From positions 820,607-884,606 of the forward strand of contig CAJHNH020000491.1 of the NCBI GenBank assembly GCA_905116865.2: DNA of 64,000 nt, written 5' to 3'. The translations under genes were made by a program, and so were the position numbers. Under the pieces are notes generated by a model. That model did no database searches. It had not been told where the DNA came from and was given only the letters and a program-made list of their open reading frames with translations. Below, one piece after another: positions 45,576-56,234 of the stretch. The stretch's first letter is position 1. Every line of letters begins with the position of its first letter. Origin of the DNA: Candidula unifasciata. Its lineage: Eukaryota > Mollusca > Gastropoda > Stylommatophora > Geomitridae.

Positions 45576-46176
45576 CTGGAAACAATGGCAACTGACTGAC
45601 GCCGGAAAAGAGTGGTAAACATACGTCATCAATGTTGACACTTTTCTTTGACAAAAACATCCAAAATGGAGTCAATAAAGATCTTAAAATATCCAAATTT
45701 GCGTTGAAAACATATAGAAAAAAAAATCCAAACGGGAAGAGTCACAAATTACATAGCTATTAATATGACTAAAATGTGTAGCATTAATCTGTACCGAAAA
45801 GTAAATGTGGCCAGTGTAACAGCTACCACATCACCCTTAGAGTGCCAGTACTACTGCTGCTACCACTACCACCACCACCGTCACAACAACAACACAAAAC
45901 GGTCACTACTGTCTGTACAGGTCGTTGTAAGTGTGCCCCCGACATAAAACTCCATCTCTTAACCATGGGCGAACGCAAGGGGAAAGGGGGGGGGGGCATT
46001 TGCCCTGGATTGATTGAAAAAAACAACGAATGCTGTTGCTTGTTCATCTGCAGCAGCAACGCTATCACCAGAACCAGACCCGGAAAAACTTGAAAATGGA
46101 GATACTATGTTAACCTAGGACATTGAACTCTGTGTAAAATCTACTACGAAGATTCGATCTTGAGCTCAAGTATCGT

Positions 46177-47867
46177 TTGCTAACTGATCCATACAAGCCT
46201 CACCCGTCATATGATTTTGAAGGCGACATGTCAGGAAGTGGAAAACGTTGTTTCAGGAAATCTTGGCTAACCCAGTATTCTCTATGGTTATCATATTCAC
46301 CTAGGTTAAAAAGTGCTTTTTGCATTTTCTGTGTTTTATTTCCGCAACCAGTTCAAAAAGGAATTCAAGGTGCCTTCATTACTACTCCTTCTACAAAGAT
46401 TTTAATGAATGTGCCAGAAACCAGCTCAGCATGGCATCGTGGGTCTTAACAAGATGCTGAACACTTGGCGTCAACCATTAGAGATCCAAAAAAGGATATT
46501 ATTTGTCAGATAGATAACTCCGTAAAACGAACTATTGAAGAAAACAGAAAGAAACTGTATCCTTTTATTTCAACAATCTTATTTTGCGGAACAAATGATT
46601 TGGCAATTCGTGGGAAAGATAGCACCAAAGGAAATGTCGAACAACTTTATACGTATCGAATTGAGGGAGGAGACAGTATTTAAAAAAAAAAAAACATTTT
46701 GATACAACTGCTGGAAATGCACGTTACACATCACATCGAACGCGGAATGGTTTGATTAATTTGTCTGAACAAGCTTTGCGAGAAGACATTGTAAAAGCTG
46801 CTAACAATGCTGTTGGATTCTTGATCATAGCCGATGGAACAGCAGATATCTTAGGAGCAGAACAGTTATCACTGGGAGTCCGGTTTGTAGAGAAGGCTAT
46901 GATTCGTGAGGAATTCCATGGATTTTCTCCGCTGAAAGGTATGGACGCCGCCACGATATCTGATTGTATTATTCTACATTGCAAAACATTTGGTCTTCTC
47001 CTTAATAATCTGCTGGGTCAAGGTTATGATGGGTGCTCGACAATGGCCGGAAAAGAAAATGGTGTTCAGGCGAAAAATTCGAAGAATTTACCCCAAGGCT
47101 GCCTTTGTTCGCGGTGCCTCGCATATACTGAATCTCGTTGAAAATGATCTTAATAATGTTGCATTGATACGAAATACTATTAGTACTATCAAAGCAATTA
47201 TTACATTTTTTTCGTGAAAGCCCAAAAAGGAGGTCCTCTGTCCCAAATATTCCTATTCTGTGTGAGACAAGATGGACAAGCAAGTATAAAAGTATTCAGA
47301 TTTTTTCTAGTAAATTTGCCAACTGGAAACATTTTCATTGCATGCAAGTGGAAATACACGACAGGCTGCACATCAGTTACATTGTTCATCAAAGTCCAGC
47401 ACGTTTTTATTTTGTCTCAATATTATTTCTCAAGACTTGGAACCAGTTACTCAGGCTCTTCTAGCTGTTCAAGTTGATCTTCCAGAAGTCCAACTGCAAG
47501 TTCAAAACCTGCTCAGTGTAGTAAAACTTCACCGAGGTGATTCCGATAACTATTTCAGGGATATTTTTGTGAAAACACTACAACTCGCACAGAAAGTGGA
47601 TACTGAGCTGATTATCCCAAGACAGAGTGGAAGACAAAAGTATCGAAGTAATCCGGGAACCATAAGTGTTGAAGAGTACTTCAAACTGTTTACATTCCAT
47701 ACTTAGATTCTCTAATTAACTCAACTGAGAGTCGATTCTGTGAAGCCAACAGTGCACAATTTAACTTAGCGTTGCTACATCCTTCGAAATTGTGCAAACT
47801 GAATCGTAAAAAGTTTAACGATATAATGTCTACTATTATTCAGATATACTACATTGATAATTTTGAA

Positions 47868-47898
<31 letters not shown>

Positions 47899-48450
47899 CT
47901 TCTTCTTCTTCTTCTTCTTCTTCTTCTTCTTCTTCTTCTTCTTCTTCTTCTTCTTCTTCTTCTTCGCGTTCACCAGCAGTACACTCTGGCGTAAAGTTCT
48001 GGTTGTTCAACCACTTCTGGACTGCAGCCATGCTCCAGAACATGAGTGTTGCGTGTGCATCAGTTTTACAGATCTGATTCAATTGAATGCAGACTGTTGG
48101 TTCCTCGCCTCTCAGGCAGATGCACTCCGACTTCAAAGAAAGTTCCCCAGTTAGTTGACTCTTACGACATGCTTTTGGGGAGGCAGTGGGTCTATTCTTG
48201 TTTTCCCCACAATAGGGCCCCTGAACCCACACGGTGGAGGGAAAACGCGAGAATGCAGAAGTAGACAAGATTTTATCGACTTGTACCTTTTACAAAGTTT
48301 TATCTGAGTGTCAGGTATGTGTTACTATTTTTGCTAACATTACCAGCAACAACATGTACTGTGGAGCGATCGTTCAGCACATTACGTCGTCGTGTAAAAC
48401 ATGGCTTAGATCTGCAATTTGAGATAAACGTCTGTATGGATTGTTTATGT
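46177..48450 (+). pseudogene. ZMYM1-type hAT transposase, broken
   Basis: Pieces in order: TTF-type zinc finger region RKSWLTQYSLWLSYSPRLKS with CIFCVLF (46177-46449); ILFCGTNDLAIRGKD and YTYRIEGGDSI (46465-46683); FLIIADGTADILGAEQLSLG and LGQGYDGCSTMAGKENGVQA (46752-47090), the DUF4371-like catalytic start. Then come YPKAAFVRGASHILNLVEND (about 47090-47217, frame changed), a C-terminal segment (47430-47706), and LTLPATTCTVERSFSTLRRR (about 48331-48390), the hAT dimerisation motif. Stops at 46447 and 46681 and several frameshifts show it is dead. Confidence 0.88.
47866..48245 (-). repeat. SINE-like repeat, family G, full length with (GAA)31 tail
   Basis: On the plus strand, (TTC)n at 47873-47965 is the complement of a ~93-bp GAA tail. 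It is followed by GCGTTCACCAGCAGTACACTC, AGTTCTGGTTGTTCAACCAC, CACTCCGACTTCAAAGAAAG, CATGCTTTTGGGGAGGCAG and CCCACAATAGGGCCC. It is inserted in the hAT transposase gene, so it is younger than that element. Confidence 0.92.
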
Positions 48451-48844
48451 TAAGCAATTCCAGGCCGGCAACGAAACAAATAATGATTTGACCGTTGCTG
48501 GCGCTACGTCGTTCGTAGTTTGTGCGATTTATGAAAGTACTTACATCGAGCTTTGGTGATATCCCCGGGAACTGCCAATATTTTTTTGTTCATACTTTAC
48601 TTTTAGCATATTGAAATGTTTATTCAAAGTGAAAGCCACATAGGAAGGTGAGCAATTATTTTTTTTAATCACATGAAAAAGAAACACAAAGTTAGCACAG
48701 TGAGGTTACGGTTGAAACAAAGTAAGTGTGATTTGCGCACCCTTTTAATTAATCAGTACCGGGGCTGCCAGATATTTGAGCTTTGACCCCAGTGAGAGTT
48801 CAAAGTTTGAGTAACTGAAAGAAAAAACAATAATAACTGGAAAA

Positions 48845-49610
48845 AAAATATTCAACTCAAATCAAAAGCATCTAGAAAAACATCTACCATAAGAAAAAAA
48901 ATATTTGACTCCAAATGAAAAGCATCTAGAAAAGCATCTACCATTTAAACGTCAAAAAGACATATAAATGGAAGGAAAAACATATGAAAAGAATCTAGAA
49001 AAGCATCTACCATTTAAACGTCAAAAAGACATCTAAATGGAAGGAAAAACATATGAAAAGCATCTAGAAAAGCATCTACAATTTAAACGTCAAAAAGACA
49101 TCTAAATGGAAGGAAAAACATATGAAAAGCATCTAGAAATGCATCTACCATTTAAACGTCAAAAAGACATATAAATGGAAGGAAAAACATATGAAAAGAA
49201 TATAGAAAAGCATCTACCATTTAAACGTCAAAAAGACATCTAAATGGAAGGAAAAACATATGAAAAGAATCTAGAAAAGCATCTACCATTTAAACGTCAA
49301 AAAGACATCTAAATGGAAGGAAAAACATATGAAAAGCATCTAGAAATGCATCTACCATTTAAACGTCAAAAAGACATATAAATGGAAGGAAAAACATATG
49401 AAAAGCATCTAGAAAAGCATCTACCATTTAAACGTCAAAAAGACATCTTAATGGAAGGAAAAACATATGAAAAGCATCTAGAAATGCATCTACCATTTAA
49501 ACGTCAAAGAGACATAAATGGAAGGAAAAACATATGAAAAGAATCTAGAAAAGCATCTACCATTTATACGTCAAAAAGACATTTAAATGGAAGGAAAAAC
49601 ATCTAAATGT
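48845..49610. repeat. 69-bp tandem repeat in the hAT right end
   Basis: About ten copies of a ~69-bp unit containing CATATGAAAAGCATCTAGAA, GCATCTACCATTTAAACG and CATCTAAATGGAAGG. The last unit runs into the hAT terminus at 49640. The single-copy equivalent lies just left of the alternative end at 50315. Confidence 0.92.
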
Positions 49611-49789
49611 GGATGTTAAATATCCGAAGTGGCAACACTGAACGTCATAGTAAAGGCGCGTTTTGCAAGAGCGCGCTTTTGCGATGTGAACAACTTGGAT
49701 GTAGAGAAACCGCGAGAAACCACAACCTGAACACCCTAGAATTTATTGGGAATGTCTCCTGTGACGTCATTGTGACGTCAGGGGTACGC

Positions 49790-50315
49790 AAAAAATATAG
49801 TACCGCTTTGTCATATCCCCAGTTTTTAATTTTGTCATCATGCAACCACTCTTTCCAAATTTTTTGCTCACACTTTACTTTTGGCATGTTGAAAGGTTTT
49901 TCAAAGTGAAAGCCACATAAGAAGGTGAGCAATTTTTTTTTAATCACATGAAAAAGAAACGCAAAGTCAGCACAGTGAGGATACGGTTGAAACAAAGTTA
50001 GTATGATTGAGGCGCGTTTTTATTAATCAGTACCGGGGCTGCCAGATATTTGTGCGTTGACCCCAGTGAGAGTTCAAAGCTCAAGTAATGACAGTTGTCA
50101 CAATGTAAGTGCCAGACCAAAACAAAAATATTGTAGTATATATTTTACACGGTAATTATTAAATTGACACTGAAAGAAAAAAAAATCTATAAAATATCTA
50201 TCTCCATATAAAAAGTCTCTAGAAAAATATTTACGATCTAAACGTCAAAAACAGTATCTAAATGCAATGAAAAAGATTTAAATTTGGATATAAAAGATCC
50301 AAAGTGGCAACACTG
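49790..50315 (+). mobile_element. Duplicate hAT right end
   Basis: 49880-50065 closely repeats 48625-48805 (GCCACATAAGAAGGTGAGCA, AATCACATGAAAAAGAAACG, ATCAGTACCGGGGCTGCCAG, TTGACCCCAGTGAGAGTTCA). It continues to AAAGTGGCAACACTG at 50315, a terminus matching 42540 over 15 bp. It is either the end of a second element into which the first inserted, or a tandem duplication. Confidence 0.75.
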
Positions 50316-50489
50316 CTACGAGCACATGTATTCACTTACGAACAGCTAAAAATGCAAACTAAAAATTATTTTGTAACCGGTTAGGAAACGAAACATTTTC
50401 GCTGATCCTCTGCGCAACCAAACCGCGCACTGTTGCTTTGTTTACGTATGATATAAGCATATCTAAGTTTGATATCTTGGCTTGTTTCA

Positions 50490-50822
50490 ACATCGACCGG
50501 CTTCAGCTGACGGGCCATGCTGCTGACGCCACCGGTTAACTGCGTTAATGCAGCGGTTCTCAAATATGAAATAAACTATTTTTGACAGTGGCGAGGGAAG
50601 ACAACTTAAATTTTAACTTTTAAGTATCTACATGCCTTCTTTAATAATTTCACAATTTTTAGCCGACTTTTCTTGATTATTGCCGAGGCACCCCTGGTAT
50701 ATGTTCAAGGCACCCCGGGGTGCCTCGGCACTCAGTTTGAGAACCGCTGCGTTAAAGCATCGTTAGCCTGAACCGGTGATGTCAGCAACAACTCCCGTCA
50801 CCTGAAGCCGGTCGTATTTCAA
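50490..50822. repeat. Inverted repeat split by a hAT MITE
   Basis: GACCGGCTTCAGCTGACGGG (50496-50515) is mirrored by the complement of CCCGTCACCTGAAGCCGGTC (about 50794-50813). The inner parts (CTGACGCCACCGGTTAAC versus GTTAGCCTGAACCGGTGATG) also pair. The centre is occupied by the MITE at 50551-50749. Confidence 0.75.
50551..50749. mobile_element. 199-bp hAT MITE (CAGCGGTTCTCAAA)
   Basis: Terminal inverted repeats of 14 bp: CAGCGGTTCTCAAA at the left, TTTGAGAACCGCTG at the right. Flanks CGTTAATG (50543-50550) and CGTTAAAG (50750-50757) match 7 of 8. CAG(C/T)GGTTCTCAA is typical of hAT/Charlie-type MITEs. A fragment of the same family lies inside the MITE at 24 kb (about 24510-24660). Confidence 0.9.
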
Positions 50823-51274
50823 CCCAATGAAGCGAATGTTTGTCAATCGTGCAAAACACTGGAGCTGTACCTGTTTTCGGTTTTATCAAAACCATGAAAA
50901 GAATAACAATTGTAAAGCTGAAGCTTATTTGTTGCAAAAAACTTTTTGACTGATATATTCGATTTGCTTAATGCTTCTTCTCGACTCTTTAATTTTAATT
51001 TTAGACAGACATGTTCACTCAAATTTAACCGTCTTGGGACGACGCGGCCGAAATACCGGCCTGGCACAAAGTAGCCTAAAGGACGACTGGGTCGATCGGT
51101 CAGCCTTATGTAATACAAGCCTTGAGATTGGCTGGCAGATTTTCGTACTAGCCAATCAGATTGCTTCTCACATTTTTTTTGCACATGTGGGCTGTTCATT
51201 GACGACTTTTGAGAAAGTTTAATGTGTTCGGTAACTATACATCAATTTTTTTCTGGGGTTACCTGTGCCCAAAC

Positions 51275-51430
51275 AAAGGCATAAAGGACGGCTATCTTCC
51301 GAATAACGGTCCCAAATTATCGAGGTGGAAAATATACCCTAACAGAGCCTCAGTCAATTGTGAACTTCCGGCGACTTAAATTGCACACTACCGGCGACTT
51401 CTGCCACCTGACTTCCTGAGTGTAAAAAAA
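51275..51430 (+). repeat. Half of a GGCTATCC-type foldback element
   Basis: GGACGGCTATCTTCCGAATAA starts a segment with CCCTAACAGAGCCTCAGTCA, GAACTTCCGGCGACTTAAAT and CGGCGACTTCTGCCACC, matching one arm of the foldbacks at 53742-54498. Confidence 0.7.
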
Positions 51431-51579
51431 AAAAATGCTTGCTTAAATTATGCAAATCAGAATAGTTAATTTGAATATATGTTGAGATTTCAGTTTGATT
51501 CCTAAATATTATGTATTGTTAGCTCATTTAATTTTCTACACGAATAATATTCCGAATATATACAGTTTTCGGCTCTCCT

Positions 51580-51893
51580 TTAAACTACGGCCGGTTAGTC
51601 AGAGTTCAGTCCCTTGGCTGCAGTGGAATTACGGAAACAACACAAATGACATAATTACTGTGTGTTTAGCGATAGACAGCGTGCAGTGCCCTGCTGTCAT
51701 CATACGGCTAGGGTGTGGGTTAGGGGTAGGGTTAGGGTAACACATGTAAAGTATAGTACCTGCCCATAATGACCGCTGCTATATCTGATAATTTTGACCT
51801 CACTTTGTTTTGTGATTCGTGCCGTATCCACTCCGTAATTGCACTGTAGCCAGGGAACTGAACTCCGATTAACCGACCGTAGTTTAAAAGATA
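51580..51893. mobile_element. MITE with ~60-bp inverted repeats and an internal TTAGGG-like core
   Basis: Left arm TTTAAACTACGGCCGGTTAG, TCAGAGTTCAGTCCCTTGGC, TGCAGTGGAATTACGG is mirrored by the complement of 51834-51893. The core has GGGTTAGGGGTAGGGTTAGGG. The arm shares TTAGTCAGAGTTC..TCCCTTGGC.GCA with the Merlin-like inverted repeat at 38382/39701, so the families are related. Confidence 0.8.
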
Positions 51894-51894
51894 A

Positions 51895-52373
51895 TCCAGT
51901 TTTCTATATGTTAATTAAAGCTTTATTTTTTATAATTTGTGTGTGTATAAAGTATAAACTGTGAGATGAAGGCTTCGTCTTTTTTTTTTCACTGGAACTC
52001 CAAAAAGTGCTCCGTCTCCAGAGTACTTATTAATTCCTTCTCCAGAGGGTTAAGTAAAAACTAAAATCAAACTTATCAAAGTCAAAGCAACTGAGAATTT
52101 CTCCCAAAACAACAGTGTTTTATGTTAGTTCTTGCACAATACACCCTCCTAAAAGACAGCAATGTGTGCAATTTTCAATTAAAATAATACCAAGTCTAGT
52201 ATCAAGATAGGCTAAAAATATATTTTACCTCCAACGACTGTATGTTCAACAAATTATCAATTACTTTTCTTCTGTTAATGTTTATCCGTTTTCATAATTT
52301 TGTATTAACTAGCAGGAGAAAGTTTTCATAATTAGAAACAGTTCTTGCACTTTCGGTTTTCTCAAGCTCTAAA
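51895..52373. other. Upstream region of the ankyrin gene
   Basis: AT-rich, no repeat recognised. It probably contains the promoter and 5' untranslated region of the gene starting at 52374, but I see no convincing TATA box or initiator. Confidence 0.35.
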
Positions 52374-52511
52374 ATGGCATACATGCCTGCCGAAGAAGAA
52401 GATGATTTTGATTCCGATGATGGATTTATTGACAGCGAGACATTATCTAGAGAGGATATGAAATATTTGAATTCCCAACCTCCCTTTAGCACGGGATCTG
52501 TGAATCACAGT
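52374..52511 (+). CDS. Ankyrin-repeat protein (ASZ1/GASZ-like?), exon 1
   Basis: ATG at 52374, then 46 codons to donor GTGAGT at 52512. Encodes MAYMPAEEEDDFDSDDGFID and SETLSREDMKYLNSQPPFS, an acidic, disordered start. It is too short to stand out as an ORF; the evidence is that its donor (phase 0) joins exon 2 (phase 0) and exon 2 joins exon 3 without a stop. The acidic DDGF segment followed by a lone ankyrin helix recalls vertebrate ASZ1 (GASZ, a piRNA-pathway protein of the mitochondrial surface), but the part in the window is too short to decide. Met4 is an alternative start. Confidence 0.65.
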
Positions 52512-52717
52512 GTGAGTAGTGTAGTTAAGTATACATTTGGACCTTGAGTGTTCAGTGTCAGTGTTTTAGTTTTTCTTCTGATCAGATCAAGTTACGAAGG
52601 CGCTAACTAATTAATGCCGGGGTGCCGGGTTTGATCCCAGCTGCGGGCCTTGCGTTGGTTGCGACAGTGGCATCGAGGAGCCGACCGTCTAGAAAGCAAT
52701 GGTAAACTATTGGGCTC

Positions 52718-53645
52718 TCCTCCGAACTTCTACCCCCGCAGTATTGCGGCCTGAAATATGATAATAAATAATATCTGTTCCGGGCGCAGTCCAATTAAAA
52801 ATACGGACTTGTTGGAGTTCCCGCCGAGGAACAAATTGCGGCCAAACTAGGAGTACCTTACAATGTCACGAGACGCAACATTGCAGACGATAGTAGCAGA
52901 CGATAAAAACGACCGGTGACAATGTCAAGCGATTTCTGCAGATGATACTACTCAGATGATAAAAGCGACTGTTGACAATCTGCTCCCACGCAGATTAGCA
53001 ATACTGTTCTTCCAATTGAGGATTTAGCTGCAGTAGATGTCAGACTTGTTGGCATGCGCAAAACGATAATAAACTCACTGCCGAGGGTATCCCCTGCGCC
53101 GCTACGCAAGGCGCAGATGGGGGCTACACTAGGTCACTAGGTGCCTAGGACTCACGAGCAAAGTAATTGGAGGAAGTTGCAGGAGATGCGGTAGCTGCTG
53201 ACTGTGAGTCCCAGCCATCTAGTTTAGCCCCTATCCGTGCCGCGCATAGCGGCGCGGGGGATACGGTCGGCCGTGAGGCATAGTCACAGAAACAGGTCCG
53301 CAAGTAACATATCGCTGAGACCCTGTTAGAACATTTGTTTCGTTTTTCCGAGCCGATCCTAGATTTGCCGCGATTTGTTCGTCGGCAGAAAGTTCACAAT
53401 GGAAAGTGTCTACGGTCGCTATTATCGTCGTCTGCTACTATCATCTGCAGTGTTGCGTCTCTTAGAATTGTCAGGTAATCAGAAACAATAAGAAACAGGT
53501 CTGCAAGTAACATATTGCTGGGACCCTGTTAGAGTATTTGTTTCGTTATACGGAGCCGGCATATTTTTAGTTGGACTGCGCCCCAAACGGATATTTCAGG
53601 CCGCAATACTGCGGGGGTAGAAGTTCGGAGAATTGGACGTAAATT
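52718..53645. mobile_element. Large foldback element 1
   Basis: Outer arms 52718-52804 and 53560-53645 are complementary (GAACTTCTACCCCCGCAGTA versus TACTGCGGGGGTAGAAGTTC; GGCGCAGTCCAATTAAAAAT versus ATTTTTAGTTGGACTGCGCC). Inner arms pair (GAGACGCAACATTGCAGACG at 52869 with CATCTGCAGTGTTGCGTCTC near 53443). The core GTGCCTAGGACTCACGAGC / GTGAGTCCCAGCCATCTAG lies at 53142-53235. No protein is encoded. Confidence 0.85.
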
Positions 53646-53741
53646 TGCCTAGAAAAACCACAACAGCCACACACGACACACACACAAAAATGATGGGGTT
53701 GGTTGGTTCTTCGGTAGCCACACCACGTTAAAAAGAAACAG

Positions 53742-54103
53742 GGGCTATCCTCCGAAAAAAGGTCGGTAAAGATGGTGGCCGCAAAATATCCTTTCGAGCC
53801 ACAGTCATGTGACCTAATTTGCGGTTCTCCGGCGGTTTTTCTGGGGACTACCGCCACCGCCACGTGCCCCTCATGAGGTGTGGATTGGGGCAAAACTAGA
53901 TGACTAGGACTCACGAGCAAAGCTTCAGGAGATGTGGAACCTGCTGCTTGTGGGTCCTAGCCATCTAGTTTCGCCCCAATCCACACCGCATGAGGGACAC
54001 GTGGCGGTAGTCCTCGGAAAACCGCAAATTAGGTCACGTGACTGTGGCTCGAAAGGAAATTTTGCAGCCGCCATTTTTACCGAACGTTATTCGGAGAATA
54101 ACC
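53742..54103. mobile_element. Foldback element 2
   Basis: Two arms of about 170 bp pair across a centre near 53925. Left arm: GGCTATCCTCCGAA, GTGGCCGCAAAATAT, TTTGCGGTTCTCCGGCGG, GGATTGGGGCAAAACTAGA. The right arm gives the complement, ending CGTTATTCGGAGAATAACC. The core is again GACTCACGAGCAAAGC. Together with foldback 3 it is flanked by AGAAACAG (53734-53741 and 54499-54506). Confidence 0.88.
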
Positions 54104-54110
54104 GAAAAAG

Positions 54111-54498
54111 GGCTATCCTCCGAATCTCGGGCAAATATTATGGGGGCCAAAACAGGGCCTCAGTCACATGTAAATTGCGGACTTCCGATGACTTCATTTG
54201 GGCACTTCCGGCAACTACCGCCATTGCCAGAGTATCTCCCACACTGCTACTTACACACAGCGTAGATTGGGGCTAAACTATATGGCTGGGACTCACGAGC
54301 AAAGCTGCAGGATATGCGGAACTGCTGCTCCTGAGTCCCAGCCATCTAGTTTAGCCCCAATCTACGCTGGGCGCAGCAGTGGTGGTAGTTGCCGCAAGTC
54401 CGCAAATTAAGTCGCTGGAAGTGCGCAATTGACATGTACTAAGGCCTTTTTAGGTTTTGCGGCGGCCATAATATGTGCCTGTTATTCTGAGAATAGCC
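54111..54498. mobile_element. Foldback element 3
   Basis: Arms of about 190 bp around a centre near 54318. GATTGGGGCTAAACTATATG and GCTGGGACTCACGAGC are mirrored by GAGTCCCAGCCATCTAGTTT and AGCCCCAATCTACGC. Outer ends are GGCTATCCTCCGAA and the complementary TTCTGAGAATAGCC. It directly abuts foldback 2. Confidence 0.88.
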
Positions 54499-54916
54499 AG
54501 AAACAGTCTTGGTGGCTGACTGGCTAAACTAAACAACATGAGTGAAGTGGGAGTAATATCTAAATATCCTACAGCAGGGAAATGTCCATCCCTAGTACAC
54601 GAAGACTGGGAGGGTGAACAAGGCGGAATAATTAATAAAGATCAATGGCTTGTAAAGTGAAACAGTAGAGTGCATAGCTGATGGAGCACACATGAGGTGT
54701 GTTCAGGACACAATAGTGAACACGGCTGGCCATCATGGAAGAGATTGGGACCTCACCATGTATCACTCTAAAGTTAGCAATGGAATCATAACGAAAGAAA
54801 CAGCGATACAGGCAATCCTTGGGCACCACGGAGATTTGCCTGTTGTAAATACGAGGGAAAAGACATCTCCTATAGTGACTAGGATAGAGTATAATGATGA
54901 ATGATCCTGAATTATT

Positions 54917-55685
54917 TTGAAAAGATTCATTCGGACACCTATCAAAAAATTAGAAGGATGTGTCTACGAATTGGTACATGGAACGTACATACCCCGTACC
55001 AAGCAGGAAAGCTGGATTTCTGAGGTAAAAAATATTAATCTGGATATCTTGGGAGTATCAGAAACAAGATGGACTGATGCTAGCTTCATAAAGAGGGATG
55101 CTCACATCTTGATTAATTCTGGCTGTGAACATCATGAGAATGGAGTAGGATTTCTAATAAGACCTAATATGGTGAGCTACAATAGTAGATTCTGGGCTCA
55201 TAAAAATAGAATGGTACTAATCAAAATTAAAGCAAAACCTTTTGAAAATGCAGTATTACAGACGTATGCACCAACAGACTATAATGATGGACAGGTTGAA
55301 GACTACTACAAAGACCTACAACAAACATTAACAGTGGTAAAATCCTCAGAGGTCTTAATAGTCATGGGAGATATGAATGCAAATGTAGGGAAAATGAAAC
55401 GCAAGCAGATTGTAGGACAATATGGCATTGGAACCAGGAATGAAAGAGGTGATAGGCTGATACAGTTTTGTGAGGAGAACCAGCTCATTATTTGTAAATC
55501 TTTCTTTCAGCATCCACCTGGGAAACTATTCATGGACAGGTCCTGGAGATAGAAGTAGAAACCAAATTGATTATATTATGATTAAAAAGTTTAGTGAATT
55601 CCAAAGAATATCCTGAAGCTGACAAATAGACATAAACTCAGATCACAACCCGGTTGTTATAAAAATGCACATAAGACTTTAAAAT
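54917..55685 (+). mobile_element. LINE endonuclease domain fragment
   Basis: ORF 54917-55552 encodes an exonuclease-endonuclease-phosphatase domain: LGVSETRW, GVGFLIRPN, LQTYAPTDYNDGQ, IVMGDMNANVG, FCEENQLII. A frameshift near 55520 moves to another frame that continues SWTGPGDRSRNQIDYIMI and ends DINSDHNPVVIKM, supplying the expected SDH motif. This is the target-nicking nuclease at the start of LINE ORF2 (RTE/CR1-like, resembling the so-called craniofacial development protein 2 annotations). No reverse transcriptase follows. It lies in intron 1 of the ankyrin gene, same strand. Confidence 0.9.
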
Positions 55686-55714
55686 TCTGACAATGAGCAA
55701 GCAACTAGAAAATT

Positions 55715-56020
55715 ACTTTTACTTACTCCACCCATCTCTTTCTTGATCGGCCTCTTGCCTTGTAGCCTGCGGTTGTTCTCATGTAGTACACTGTAGCTGC
55801 TGGCTGATTTTTGTTCCATTTTGACCAGATGACCAAACCATTTGATTCTTTGATGATCTATGAAACCATTACCAGGTACTGTGTCTAACTTTGATTCTTA
55901 GTTCTTCTTTTGTGAATCTGTCTCTTCTTATTTTTTCCTGCAACATTTCTCATGCATCTCATCTCACAGGGTTGTAATTTTTGCATTTATGTTTTTCTAG
56001 GACTGACCATGTCCGGCTTT
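55715..56020 (-). mobile_element. LINE RT C-terminal/3' fragment, inverted
   Basis: Minus strand resembles ATRQEADQERDGWSK-type and other C-terminal LINE sequence, with several stops. It is opposite to the endonuclease fragment, so it is a separate insertion. Assignment is by pattern only. Confidence 0.4.
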
Positions 56021-56234
56021 AAGAAATGAGTTTCACTGAACCCTTTTGCCCCACTTACAAATATTGGTTATGAGCCCATTTGAATTCCTGAAAAAGATAA
56101 TTAAAAAACAATTTTACACAGGTTTAAAAGTTTAAAAAATTTATTTGTCTACATCAAAAAAAAATTTAATATATAAAGATCTATAAAGAGCCTAGTCAGT
56201 AATTATGATGAGTGAAGCATTAAACGAGATACAC

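Larger units (their letters stand above)
45630..49640 (+). mobile_element. hAT transposon (ZMYM1-like transposase) with 8-bp target duplication
   Basis: Left end CAATGTTGACACTTTTC (diverged CAGTGTTGCCAC) and right end GAAGTGGCAACACTG. Flanks are TACGTCAT (45622-45629) and AACGTCAT (49641-49648), matching at 7 of 8 positions. Broken transposase pieces on the plus strand run from 46177 to 48450. A family G SINE (47866-48245) interrupts the coding region. A 69-bp tandem array fills the right subterminal region. Another plausible right end with the same termini is at 50315. Confidence 0.85.

Noticed and set aside
49607..49995. ORFs of 100-116 residues on opposite strands
   Set aside because: They overlap the hAT right end and its duplicate. 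Neither matches a transposase motif or has splice support.
54917..55552. Host craniofacial development protein 2-like gene
   Set aside because: The domain is a LINE endonuclease. It is frameshifted before the SDH motif, lacks introns and is surrounded by other mobile fragments.
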